Shown here: positions 41,601 to 56,968 of the stretch, one piece after another
Layout of the letters: every line of letters begins with the position of its first letter
Numbering within the stretch: position 1 is the first letter of the stretch
NCBI GenBank assembly: GCA_965153355.1
Contig: OZ231126.1
Coordinates: forward strand, 66,340,001-66,404,000
From: Flaccisagitta enflata
Taxonomy: Eukaryota; Chaetognatha; Sagittoidea; Aphragmophora
Direction of reading: 5' to 3'
Length of the DNA: 64,000 nt
The notes under the pieces: model-generated
What the model was told of the DNA's origin: nothing
Databases searched by the model: none
What the model saw: only the letters and a program-made list of their open reading frames with translations
Translations under genes and position numbers: made by a program

Positions 41601-42238
41601 AGCCTGCCTGAGCCTTGGTTGGATTTTGCCCAGTCTGCCAGAGCCTCTAATGTTATTTAAGCCCAATCTGCCTGAGCTTGTGGATTTTGCCCAACCTGCC
41701 TGAGCCTTGGGCAGATTTTGCCCAACCTGCCTGAGCATCTAGATTTATTCAAGCCCCGCCTGCCTAAGCCCTGGGCGGAATTCGCCCAGCCTGCCTGAAC
41801 CCCGGGCAGATTTGGCCTAACCTGCCAGAGCGTCTTATGTTTTTTAAGCCCAACCTGACTGAGCCTTGGGCAAAACTCTCTCAGCTTGCCTGAGCCCTGG
41901 GCGGATTTGGCCCAGCCTGCCTGAGCCTTGGGCGGATTTTGCCCAACCTGCCTGAACGTCTAATGTTATTAAAACCTTACCTGCCTGAGCCTTGGGCAGA
42001 ATTTGCCCCGCCTGCCTGAGCCTTGGGCAGAATTCGCCCAGACTGCCTGAGCGTCAGGAAGAATGTGCCCAGCTTGCCTAAGCCTCAGGCAGAATTCGCC
42101 CAGCATGCCTGAGCATCTAATGTTGTTTAATCCCAACCTGTCTGAGCCTTGGGAAGAATTGGCCCTGTTTCCCTTAACCTTGGGCCAATTTGCCCAACCT
42201 GCTTAAGCTTTGGGCGGATTTTGCCTAACCCCCAGACT
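38691..42238. repeat. 31-bp satellite (CCTGCCTGAGCCTTGGGCGG + AATTTGCCCAG), main array
   Basis: Over 100 diverged copies of a roughly 31-bp unit, itself partly palindromic (TTGGGC...GCCCAA). Every few units a spacer reading TCTAATGTTATT(T/C)AAGCCCAA marks a higher-order repeat of about 150-250 bp. All three minus frames stay open over long stretches (GRLG, RLRQAG, AQAGWANSA peptides) because the unit rotates the frame. I treat these as non-coding. Confidence 0.95.
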
Positions 42239-45225
<2,987 letters not shown>

Positions 45226-46828
45226 GCACTGCTCTGTATCGCCACTGTACTTTAAAACTAGGAGAACTGCCACTTTTATGACGAGTTTCTGTGGTCCAAC
45301 ACATGTATAATTCATGGTACGAGTGCAAAAATTTCCAGGGGCGCTTTTAAATAATCAACTTTTTTACCTTCATGAGGTACAGGCCATTGAATTTTCCCAT
45401 TTATTGGACAATCAATCTTGTTTTGGTTGTAACTTTTGAACGAATTGAGCTGGAAATGCCAGATTGGTCTCATTTTAAAGATCTCTTCAAGATCTTTCCA
45501 ACTGTCACCGATTTTTTGTAAATCCGTTCAAAAATAACAGAGATATAACCTGTCAAACATGGGTAATTTTATGGGGATTGTGGACAATTTTCCAGGTTTC
45601 AGAAGACTTCCCATTTTTGGAACAATTTACTTGTTTTATTTGTAACTTCTAAACGAATTAAGCTAGAAATGCCAGATTGGTCCCATTTTAAAGAATTTTT
45701 GAAGGTCTTTCAAACTGTCACAAATTTTTTGCAAATCCGCTAAAAAATGGCTGAGTTGTAACTTGTCAAACATGATCAGTATCATGTTAATTTGGAGCAA
45801 TATCCCAACCACCTTTTCAACATTCTGATTTTGACTTTAAATGCCTCCTTGTTATATGTCAGTTTATCTGTTGGTCTGTCTTTCTGTCTGTCTGTTGGTC
45901 TATGAATCTGTAGCCCTTTTTGGGCAGGGGCCCCCAAGGGGCCAATGACCTATGATTCAACATAGGAGGATTTTCTCTGGTTTCCATCCATTCGTCCATC
46001 CATCCATCCATCTGTCACCCCCTCCCAGCCAAATGCCAGGGCTCAGCTTAAATTATGCATATCAGACTGCAAATCAGTCCTATCAGACCCCTAATCAGGC
46101 CTTCCAGACCTCAAACTAGGCCTTTCAAACCTCAAATCAAGCTTTACACACCCAAAATCAAGCCTTCCAGACCTCAAATCAAACCTTTCAGCACCAAAAT
46201 CTGTCTCTCAGATAACAGGTCGCACAAGGGCAATATATGGTTAGCAATACCATGCCAGTTGCCCTACTTTGCATGATTGTGAAATAGTGAGGAAGCGGGG
46301 CAGCGGTCCCAAAGGGACAAAGTCCTGTAGACCACAGGGGGATTTTTGTTTGTTATTCTTTTTATTCGGCTGTCTGTCCATTACCCCCAGGCCCTCTCAG
46401 GCCTGAAATCAGCCCTCTCAGGCCTGAAATCTACCCTCTCAGCCATGTTCACTTTAGTCAAACATCAGAAGTGATTGTTTGATAGAAAGTGCATATCAAA
46501 AGCTTCATTTCAATACCATTTTTGACATGATTGACCGTATCTGGCCTCAAACCCTTGATCAGACATCTCTGACCAAAAATCTTGCCTCTAAGTCCTCAAA
46601 GTTAACATCTACAGCCCTACATCTGTGTAAGTCTCCTAGGCCTTTAAAACCTCAAATCAGGCATCTCAGACCTCAAATCAGGCTCCTTGGACCCCAATTC
46701 AGGTCCTCAAGACCCTTCAAAATAGCCAGTATGGAATCAAAGGTCATTGGCTCCTCCTCCCTCCGGGGCCCCTGTCCCTATCATCATCCCATCTTAACAT
46801 AAACTCATATAAGGGCATTGGGTACCTC
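45226..46828 (+). repeat. Left arm of the foldback element
   Basis: Contains two related modules (GAGCTGGAAATGCCAGATTGG near 45448 and AAGCTAGAAATGCCAGATTGG near 45660, each followed by a GTCAC(C/A)..TTTTTTG stretch). GTCTGTCTGTTGG and CCATCCATCC simple repeats, then CCTCTCAGGCCTGAAATC and AGACCTCAAATCAGGC tandem words follow. Confidence 0.8.
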
Positions 46829-47968
46829 TGATTTCATACACAGAACCCCACTCCAACAGACCCGCTTTTAACGGAATTCCGCCTATAACAGATGTTTTTC
46901 TTGGCCCCTTCAACTCCTTAACCTTTATCTTCTATATTGGCTTAAATAGAATTCCGCCTTTAACAGAAAATGTTTGTTAGTCCCCTGAAATCCATCAGCC
47001 CTAAAATCATTCCTTTCAGACTACAAACCAATCTAGTAAGGCCTCAATTCAGCCTCCTATGACCAATAATCAGCTTTGAGGAAACCTTTACACCCTCATA
47101 GACCCTCAGCCCAGAACATGCAAAAGACTTCCTTTATAGACTTAGACTTGAAAAGACTTCCTTTATAGACTTAGACTCGAAAATTTGCCTAAGTCAGTCA
47201 GTAGCTCTATCTTTTGCATGGACCTGCTCAGCGCTTTCAATATTGCACATTTCAAATTTCAAGGTTCTAGCTCAAATATTTTTTTTTGCAGGAGCATTTG
47301 TTTTAACCATATCAAGCTGAACAAATTCTAGGAAAATCTTTAAACTTTTTTTGAAAATATGGCCGGCACAAAAATTTTTAAAGTTTTTTGAAAACAAGGC
47401 CAAATACACGGCTACCCCAGTCAGGTGCGGGTGGGCAGGGGCCATAATTGAGGTCAGTGGAACATTTGGGCAGGAGCAATAAGGCCAAAACCCCCATTAA
47501 CGCAACTAAAAGTCAAATTACAGAATTTTGGATCTAGGCGAATCATGAAATTTCCGATCTATTGCACCCCACTTTTTTTTTCAAACAAAAAATCTTTTTG
47601 AGGGCTCTTTGGGGCCCCTAAGGGGCCCTTAAGAAGTCCAAAATTTTGATCAATGAGATGATTAGTGTCATGTGCATTTGTCAAGCTATCAATCAGGACC
47701 AAACTCAAGCTGATTAGTTAAAGACCAAGCTCATGTCGTTAGTCCCTTTGGACCGGCCGCACATAAAAAGTAATCAGAAAATTCACAAGGTCTTGGTATC
47801 AGGATTTAAAGTCAATCTCTTTCCTTTAGCTTGCAAAGATTTAAGACCAGATATTCAATCTAGAAGCCCAAAAACTTGCCCTCAGTCTCAGATCTTTACA
47901 TTGGGGCCATAATCGAGGCCTTGTGTGATACAAAATAGTCGCAAAAGCGTTACATAGTCAGCGGTACC
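46829..47968. other. Central spacer of the foldback element
   Basis: About 1.1 kb without coding frames. It contains repeats of TTTAACGGAATTCCGCC / AATTCCGCCTTTAACAG near 46870-46970. A reverse-oriented piece of the GTCGC foldback family lies at 47395-47450 (ACAAGGCCAAATACACGGCT, then GGGTGGGCAGGGGCC). Confidence 0.6.
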
Positions 47969-49751
47969 TGATGCCCCTATGTTAGTTTATGTTGAGATGG
48001 GATGATGAGAGGGGCAGCGGCCCCGGAGGAGCCAATGACCTTTGATTCTAAATTAGATATTTGAAGGGTTTGAGGACCTGAATTGGAGTCCAAGGAGCCT
48101 GATTCGAGGTCTGAGATGCCTGATTTGAGGTGTTAAAGGCCTGAGGGACTTACACAGATGTAGGGTTCTAGATGTTGGTTTTGGGGACTTAGAGGCTAGA
48201 TTTTGGGTCAAAGATGTCTGATCAAGGGTCTGAGGCCTGATTATGGGCTGGATAGGCCTTATCTTAAATCTTAAAGGCCTGAGAGGCCTGATTTTGGGTC
48301 TGAAAGGCCTGTTTTGAGGTTTGAGAAGGCCTGATTTTGGATCTGACAGACCTAATTTGGGGTCTAGAAGTCCTGATTTGAAGTCCTGTAGAACACAGGG
48401 GGACTTTTGTTCGTCATTCCGTTTGTCCATTTGTTTGTCCATTCATTCCCCCCCATGCCCTCTCAGGCCTGAAATCTGCCCTCTCAGGCCTGACAGGGCA
48501 GATTTTAGGCCTGAGAGGGTAGATTTCAGGCCTGAAAGGACTGATTTCAGGCCTGAGAGGGCTGATTTCAGGCCTGAGAGGGCCTGGGGGTAATGGACAG
48601 ACAGCCGAATAAAAAGAATAACAAACAAAAATCCCCCTGTGGTCTACAGGACTTTGTCCCTTTGGGACCGCTGCCCCGCTTCCTCACTATTTCACAATCA
48701 TGCAAAGTAGAGCAACTGGTATTGCTGACCATATATTGCCCTTGGGCAACCTGTTATCTGAGAGACAGATTTTGGTGCTGAAAGGTTTGATTTGAGGTCT
48801 GAAAGGCTTGATTTTGGTTCTGTAAAGCTTGATTTGAGGTTTGAAAGGCCTAGTTTGAGGTCTGGAAGGCCTGAATAGGGGTCTGAAAGGACTGATTAGC
48901 AGTCTGATATGCAAAATTTAAGCTGAGCCCTGGCATTTGGCTGGGAGGAGGTGACAGATGGATGGATGGATGGACGAATGGACGGAAACCAGAGAAAATC
49001 CTCCTATGTTGAATCATAGGTCATTGGCCCCTTGGGGGTCCCTGCCCAAAAAGGGCTACAGATTCATAGACCAACAGACAGACAAAGACAGACCCACAGA
49101 TAAACTGACATATAACAACTCCTATAAGGATGTGGGGAGCCAAGGAGGCATTTAAAGTCAAAATCAGAGTGTTGAAAAGGTGGTTGGGATATTGCTCCAA
49201 ATTAACATGATACAACTCAGCCATTTTTTAGCGGATTTGCAAAAAATTTGTGACAGTTTGAAAGACCTTCAAAAATTCTTTAAAATGGGACCAATCTGGC
49301 ATTTCTAGCTTAATTCGCTTAGAAGTTACAAATAAAACAAGTAAATTGTTCCAAAAATGGGAAGTATTCTGAAACCTGGAAAATTGTCCACAATCCCCAT
49401 TAAATTACTCATGTTTGACAGGTTATATCTCTGTTATTTTTGAACGGATTTACAAAAAATCGGTGACAGTTGGAAAGATCTTGAAGAGATCTTTAAAATG
49501 AGACCAATCTGGCATTTCCAGCTCAATTCGTTTAAAAGTTACAACCAAAACAAGATTGATTGTCCAATAAATGGGAAAATTCAATGGCCTGTACCTCATG
49601 AAGGTAAAAAAGGTGATTATTTAAAAAAGCGCCCCTGGAATTTTTTTGCACTCATTTGCCATGGATTATACATGTGTTGGACCACCAGAAACCATCATAA
49701 AAGTGGCAGTTCTCCTAGTTTAAAGTACACGGTGGCGATACAGAGCAGTGC
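47969..49751 (-). repeat. Right arm of the foldback element
   Basis: Reverse complement of the left arm with small indels. Near 48465-48590 it has an extra local palindrome of CCTCTCAGGCCTGAAATC words, making it about 180 bp longer than the left arm. Confidence 0.8.
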
Positions 49752-50086
49752 CAGACTCCCCCAACTCCCCCTTCCATGAGTAGTCTGAGGGCGCTGAGGG
49801 TCTATCCGCAGTTTTTTCCATGAAGATGATGATGGCACAGGCGCTGGCGCTGGAGATGGCGACAATGAAGGCAATAACAATGAAGTTTTTATTTTTTTTT
49901 TTGTTTTTTTTTTTTTTAACTTTTTTTGTTTATTTCCCTGTTTTCTTTCTCTTTTTTTCATTTTCTTTTTTTCCGTCGTCGTCGTCGTCGTTGTCGTCGT
50001 CATTGTTGTTGTCATCGTCGTCATCGTCGTCGTTGTCGTTGTCGTCGTCGTCTTCGTCGTCGTCTTTGCCGCCGCTGCCGCCGTCG

Positions 50087-50119
<33 letters not shown>

Positions 50120-50875
50120 TCGTCGTCATCGTCATCGTTGTCGTCGTTGTTGTCTTTGCCGCCGCCGCCGCCGCCACCGCCGCTGCCGCCGTCGTCGTCG
50201 TCGTTAAATTTGAGAGCAATGTCGGCCATGATGACAACATTGAGGATGATGATAGTAATGGCGACGGCGACGGCGACGCGTAGACGACGGGTGTAAAGTG
50301 TAAGTGTAAACAATTCATTGTTATTGCTATCGCCATCGCCATCGCTTTCTTTTTTTCCTGCCATTGCCAGCGCCAGCGCCAGCGCCATCGACATCGCCAC
50401 CATGTCACCTCCTGCTCTTCATCGCCAGCGCCAGCGCCGTCGTCTCTTTTTGTCTTGTTCCTCACCCTTTTTCTCTCTTCTCAATTCCTAAAATAACTGT
50501 TTTTCATTTCTTTTCCTATTCAAGCTCCAGGTCAACAGGAGTACCAGCGCCATCGCCGTCGCCATCGCCAAGTCATCCTCAAGTCAACATCTGATTTTTT
50601 TTCATTTTATAATTTGCTCTTCTTTTTTTTCTCCAGCGCTAGCGCCAGAGCCAGCGCCAGCGCCACCTCCTCTTCCTGACACCCTTGTATCTTGATGAAT
50701 AATGCGGGTAAATCAGCATTTAGACCTAGAATAAACCAGCGGATAAACCTGTGGGTAAACCTGCGGATAAACCTGCGGATAACACTATGGGGCACTTAAA
50801 ACTGCGGAAAAAACTGCGGATAAAGGCTCTGTCCATGTAAAAACCCTGTCCTCAGCCCTCAGACAGCGACTGTCT
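49752..50875. repeat. Codon-like simple repeats: (CGT)n, (GCC)n and GCCAGC/GCCATC arrays
   Basis: 49974-50207 is a CGTCGT/GCCGCC trinucleotide array, preceded by long T runs. CCAGCGCCAGCGCC and CCATCGCCATCGCC arrays recur at 50265-50290, 50330-50400, 50420-50440, 50545-50575 and 50630-50665. GATAAACCTGCG repeats lie near 50725-50790. Frames in all phases on both strands are open, which argues against a gene. Confidence 0.75.
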
Positions 50876-50878
50876 CAA

Positions 50879-51552
50879 CTCCCCAGACTCCCCCAACTCC
50901 TCAGACTCCCCTGCTCCCCAGACTCCCCCAACTCCCCCAACTCCCCAGACTCTCCCAACTCCCCAGACTCTCCAACTCCCCAGACTCCTGAGACTCCTGG
51001 AGGACTTTCCCTAACTCCCCAGACTCCCCAACTCCCCCAACTCCCTAGACTCCCCCAACTCCCCAGACTCTCCAACTCCCCAACTCCCCGACTCCCACAG
51101 CTCCCAGACTCCCCCAACTCCCCAACTCCCAGACTCCTCCACTCCCCAGACTCCCCAACTCCCAGACTCCCCCAACTCCCAGACTCCCCCAACTCCCCAG
51201 ACTCCCCCAACTCCCCAGACTCCCCCAACTCCCCAGACTCCCAACTCCCCAGACTCCCCAGACTTTCCAGACTCCCAGACTCCACCTCCCCAGACTCCCC
51301 AACTCCCCAGACTCCCCAGACTCCCCAGACTCCCCCAATACCCCAGACTCCCCCAGCTCCCAGACTCCCCCAACTCCCAGACTCCCAGACTCTAACTCCC
51401 AAGACTCCCCAACTCCCAAGGCTCACAACTCCCCAACTCCCAGGCTCACTGCTCCCCCAGTTTCTGCAACTCCCAGGCTCCTGGCTCCCAGACCCCCAAC
51501 TCCCAAGACTCCCCCAACTCCCCGGACTCCCCCAACTCCCTCAACTCCCCCA
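50879..51552. repeat. 18-bp satellite, second block
   Basis: Same CCCCAGACT/CCCCCAACT units and same orientation as the main array, with somewhat more variation. Confidence 0.9.
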
Positions 51553-52165
51553 ATTTGCGAAGCCTGCCTGAGCCTCTAGCGGAATTTGACTAGCCTGCCT
51601 ATGCCTTGGGCAGAATTTGCCCAACCTGCCTGAGCTTCAGGAAGAATTTGCCCAGCCTGCCTGAGCCTCGGGCGGAATTCCCCTAGCCTGCCTGAGCCTC
51701 GGGCAAAATTCGCCCAGCCTGCCTAAGCCTCGGGCAGAATTCATCCAGGCAGCCTGAGCCTAGGGCAGAATTCACCCAGCCTGTCTGAGCCTCGGGTGGA
51801 ATACATCCAGGCCGCCTGAGCCTAGGGCAGAATTTGCCCAGCCTGCCTGAGCCTCAGGCGGAGTTTGCCCAGCCTAGCACAGTGTCTAATGTCATTTAAG
51901 CCCAACCTGCCTGAGCTTTGGGCAGAATTTGACCCAGCTTGCCTGAGCCCTGGGCGGATTTTGCCCAGCCTGCTGGAGCCTTGGGCGGATTTTGCCCAAC
52001 CTGCCTGGGCGTCTAATGTTATTGAAACCCAATCTGCCTGATCCTCGGGTGGAATTCGCCCAGCCTGTCTGAGCCTTGGGCGGATATCGCCCAGCCTGCC
52101 TGAGCCTTGGTTGGATTTTGCCTAGTCTGCCAGAGTGTTTAATGTTGTTTAAGCCCAACCTGCTT
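51553..52165. repeat. 31-bp satellite, second block
   Basis: CCTGCCTGAGCC units with the TCTAATGT-AAGCCCAA spacer, same orientation as the main array, sandwiched between two 18-bp blocks. Confidence 0.9.
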
Positions 52166-52343
<178 letters not shown>

Positions 52344-53150
52344 CCTTGCGGGACCCCATGTGCAGGGTTGGCAGGTCCCTTGGCACAGTACGGCTGGATA
52401 CCGGAATTTGGGGGCTCGGTACGGGCAGGGGCAGTACCGGGGCTCGGTATAGGGTCTCGGTTCTAAGTAATGATAAAAAAAATCTAGGTAACAACTTAAT
52501 AAGAAAATACTTCTCATTCTTTTTAAGATTCTGTTACAAATCATAAACAAAGAAAAAAAGAGAGAAAAATGAAACACACAACTTGAAAGAGAAAAATAAG
52601 AAGAATCTTCAGGTCCCCATTTGTTTTCAGTTTTAATGTAGTTTGAGATCTTATGTTCTGATGTTTGGTTGTCGATGACCGGAAGTTAAGATAATCCCCA
52701 AATTGCGATACCTGATTATTCCTTGCCATTCACTGTCATCAACTTTTTTCTTTGTTGAAAAGAGAGAGAGAGAGAGAGAGAGAGGGAAAAGACTTTTCAG
52801 CAATTCCTCCATAATGATCCTTAAATTCTCGAGTTTATCATACAGGAAAATAAACAATCATTTCAAAATGTGTTGATAAATTTTTTCAAAACAAATAATT
52901 TATTTATATTTTTTACTGAAATGTACATGTAAATAAGTTTTTTAAAAAAGATAATAATAATAATATAATATAATATATAGCAACCAACACAGACCCCTAA
53001 GGGGTCCAAACAAATGGTTGCTATTAGTACAAAAACCTTAAATGTAAGATAGTGTTTGATTTCTTCACGTATTCACAAGTTGATAGATTTTAGTTTGTTT
53101 TTAGATCCTAATAGTCCCAAAACAATTCCAATAACATGATGTTGTCATTG
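52344..53150. other. Intergenic DNA between satellite and LINE region
   Basis: GGCTCGGTACGGGCAGGGG and related GC-rich words at 52400-52460, a (GA)n run at 52762-52783 and AT-rich DNA after. No gene seen. Confidence 0.5.
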
Positions 53151-53830
53151 TTGTTGTCATTGTCGTTGTTGCTGATATCGCCTATTTTGTTGCTGTTGTT
53201 GTCATTGTCATTGTCATTATTGATATAGTTCCAATATCATCGGTGTTTTTGGTGTCGCCGCTGCTATCGCCGTTGCTGTTTCCATACGTTTCGCCGTAAT
53301 TGTCGCCACAGCGGTCCCCATAGCTGTCGCCGCAGCAGTCGCCGCAGCTGTCGCCGCAGCTGTTGCCATCATTGACGCAGTCGTTGACACTGTCATTGAT
53401 CTGTGATTGTTGATGCTGCTGTTTGTTGTTGTTGTTATTGTTGTTGTTGATGTGGTTGTTGTTGCCGCTGTTGTGGTTGTTGTTGATGTCCTTGTTGTGG
53501 CTGTTGCTGTTCCTGATGTCTTCAGCACTGCCCAGCTCAATCGCAATTGAATCCATCTGTAAAAGAAAGAAGATGGTTTCAAGGTAAAAATTCCTTGTAG
53601 GAAGTTTGGTAGAAATGTTCATGCTGCCGGCACTGCACTGAGGGATGTTTCTTTGGATTGGTGTTGTAATTGTTGTTTTTGTTTTTTGATGCACTAAAAG
53701 ATGGCTTTTTCCATTGTTGTGTCATTGTCTTTTCCATTAGTGATGATTTCATTGTTGAAAATGTTAATTTGTCGAAAAAAAATGTCATTGTCATTTCTGT
53801 TATTGTTGTTGTTGTTGCAGAATAAGGGCC
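53151..53830. repeat. Imperfect GTT/GTC/GCC trinucleotide repeats
   Basis: 53140-53225, 53240-53500 and 53640-53820 are rich in TTGTTG, TCGCCG and CATTGT. Minus frames (NHINNNNNNNN, GDSCGDCCGDS) are low complexity. A pyrimidine-poor, apparently unique segment at 53530-53640 shows no convincing exon. Confidence 0.6.
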
Positions 53831-53843
53831 ACTTAGGTTGTGA

Positions 53844-54873
53844 TTAAAGAGGCCAAAAAGCCAAAGCTCTTGATCCACGTCCACCAATAACTTTCCAAAT
53901 TTTTATAAGCTTTTCCTCTGGTGATAGGCCTTCATTCCTTTTGACAGCTTCTTGTTGGAGAAGAAGCTCATTTGTTTTCTCTTCAGCGCACTGCATTTTT
54001 GTCAAATCATGGGTGATGCTCACTCCTTTCCATTTTTCGTTGCCTTTAAGCATTTTTGCTTTGGCTAAGATATCATTTTTGATAATGGCATTTGGCAGTT
54101 TGATGACAAGTGGTCGGTAATTTTGACTGTTGTACTTCCCAACTCTGAAGCATTGATATTCATCACTTGTGATAACAGTTCCAAGATCATGAAAAAGGTC
54201 ATCAACAACTTCTTCATTAAGGGCTTCATTGCTTTCCCCTAGACCAAAGATAATCAAGTTGTTCTTTTTTCGTTCCCTTTGATGGAATTCATTTGGAGCA
54301 GATGAGAGGATTTGTGGTGACACGGCAGAATTTTTTCTTAATTCATCCATTCCTGTCTCTAATTTTGCGACAAGATCTTTCAAATTCTCAAAATCATCCT
54401 TTGATGATTGATCATACTTTTGCTTTTCTTCCTGCCACATCCGTTCAACATTCATGATTCTTTTATCCTGCTCTTCCAAATAATTTCTAGATGCTGCCAG
54501 TTGAGCTTCCAGACTTTTTATTTCTTGCTTCAACAAGTTTTGCCCCTCGTTCATTTTTACCTGCTCCTTTGCAATGTCTAAAAGCCCAATGCTTCTTCAT
54601 TGCTTCAGCTGCTATTCCCCCATTGTCAAGAACTGCCTTGGTGACAGCCTTGGACACCATGCTGTTAACTTCCTCACTGATACATTCCATCAAGTCGTTC
54701 ACCTTCCCACCAACAGATGAAATTTCCTTACGCATATCAGCAAAAACAGAATTTGTCACCTCCTGAATCTTTTTCACCTTTGACAATTTTTTTCTCAGAT
54801 TCTCAATACTGTTCTCTTCAGCTGGGGTTGTTTCAACATCAATTTTTTGTTTTCCTTTCCCTTTTGGAGGCAT
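53844..54873 (-). pseudogene. LINE ORF1 (coiled coil + RRM-like), frameshifted
   Basis: A minus ATG at 54873 opens MPPKGKGKQKIDVETTPAEE and a helical region (SIENLRKKLSKVKKIQEV). A one-base frameshift near 54590-54570 moves the continuation into another frame (MNEGQNLLKQEIKSLEAQLA). That frame holds a coiled coil, then RRM-like KKNNLIIFGLGESNEALNEE, ECFRVG-type KYNSQNYRPLVIKLPNAII, KWKGVSITHDLTKMQ and ends RGSRALAFWPL. This is the architecture of ORF1 RNA-binding proteins of LINEs. No ORF2 (endonuclease-RT) follows on the minus strand; simple repeats begin within 30 bases. It looks 3'-truncated or recombined and cannot be a functional LINE. Confidence 0.7.
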
Positions 54874-55865
54874 TTTCTTTATCTTGATTTCTTAAAGGCT
54901 GGCAAAAACAATATTGTCCCAAAGTGCCAAATTAAAGTTTGTGTGAAAGGAATGAAACCCGGTCAACGGTGAAATGGAATTTCGATTTGATTTGATTGTT
55001 TTGGTTAAGAAATGGCAAGAAAAAAAAGATTCAGATTTGATTGAGGGAGGAAACAGTTTTAGGGCAAAAAGACAATGAAAATGGGAGAGTTGAACGTGGA
55101 GATTGAAATATGTTATAGAGCAGAATTTATTACGTAAGCGTGTGAAATTTTGAGAAAATCCGTTCAAGTTTTTTGCCGTTCTCTTAATTTTTTTACGTAG
55201 CGCAGAGAAAAACGTGTTTCAGGATTCAAGATAAGATAGAAAAAAAATGATAGATGCAGAAAATGACAATGATAACAAATAAAAGATATTATATAAATTT
55301 TGAAAAAGAATTATGAAATAAGAAATGATAATATTATAATATTTCAGAAAAAAAAATTAAAAAAAGAAAAAAAAGAAAAAAAAAAGGTAAAAAAGAAACA
55401 GAATAAAAAAGAATGTAAAACTTCTGAAAGAAGTCAAGACTATACAATTTAGTAATTGAAATTGTCAATTTTTTTTCATAATTCTAAAATGATCACAGAA
55501 TATCTACCATGAATGTAAGAAATAATATAGAAAAAAAGCTATTTCCACCATTGTCGAAAAAGGATAGAGAAGAAGAAGAAGAAGAAGAAGAAGATGAAGA
55601 AGATGAAGAAGAAGAAGAAGAAGAAGAAGAAGAAGGGATTGATAAGAAGAAGGAGAAGGGATAGATAAGAAGAAGAAGAAGAGATGAAGAAGAAGAAGAA
55701 GAAGAAGAAGAAGAAGAAGAAGAAGAAGAAGAAGAAGGAGGAGGAGGAGGAGGAGGAGAGGAGGTGCAGGCAGAGGGCCAGGATATGCATTAGGTCCCGG
55801 GAATTTGGGACATGGTGATGTCCCGGCATGTCGGGGCCTCGAGACCCAAGTCCCGCCAGGCATTG
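54874..55865. repeat. AT-rich DNA and (GAA)n microsatellite
   Basis: 54874-55560 is AT-rich with A-runs and no gene; part may be the LINE 5' UTR. 55567-55760 is a (GAA)n array passing into (GGA)n. 55770-55865 is GC-rich and ends CGCCAGGCATTGCCCCAGAC. That end is an inverted match to the CAATGCCTTGCGGGAC beside the satellite end at 52343. Confidence 0.75.
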
Positions 55866-56588
<723 letters not shown>

Positions 56589-56968
56589 CAGGCCTGAGCG
56601 GTTGTATTGGCTTCATGGCCTCTGCATAATATGTTCATGTTGTTATTGGCTGTTTCTGCCCATGTCTATCCTGATCTCATGTTGCTTCCATGCATTGGTT
56701 GACCATGATTAAATGCCCAATTTCCCTTTCATTTTTTCCCCCATCTCAGATTCTTGAAATTTTTACCACATCAAAGAGACCATCGTCACGCCATTTTCCA
56801 ATCTACACCCAAATTCCTTTGCGTCTAACATCGACAGACAGTCAGAGATATCTACAGACAAAGCTATCCCAAAGTCGAAACTAACATCAACGTGGGCTAA
56901 ATATATTTCAACAATTTTAAAACTCGACTCTTCTCTCGGACTTTTCTTTCGACATCCCGGGGCATATC
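56589..56968. other. Upstream region of the Gag-like gene
   Basis: No ORF of note. Pyrimidine-rich DNA at 56725-56745 and a plain AT-rich leader before the ATG at 56969. No LTR end was recognised. Confidence 0.4.

Larger units (their letters stand above)
45226..49751. mobile_element. 4.5-kb foldback element with ~1.6-1.8-kb inverted arms, inside the 18-bp satellite
   Basis: Outer ends are GCACTGCTCTGTATCGCC on the left and its complement on the right, and both flanks are CCCCAGACT satellite. The arms match in inverted order throughout, from AAAACTAGGAGAACTGCCAC at the outside to CATCATCCCATCT and GGTACC near 46828 and 47969 at the inside. The spacer is about 1.1 kb. No transposase or RT frame is visible. 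Matching short frames in the arms (MHIRLQISPIRP and its mirror) simply prove the arm homology. It is most likely a non-autonomous foldback element. Confidence 0.8.

Noticed and set aside
45226-49751. Foldback as an assembly artefact (inverted duplicated contig ends)
   Set aside because: Arms differ by scattered substitutions and indels and have a unique spacer, which favours a real element, although long-read proof is needed.
49695-50465. Thr-, Asp- or Arg-rich ORFs over the CGT/GCC arrays
   Set aside because: Low-complexity trinucleotide repeats; all frames open on both strands.
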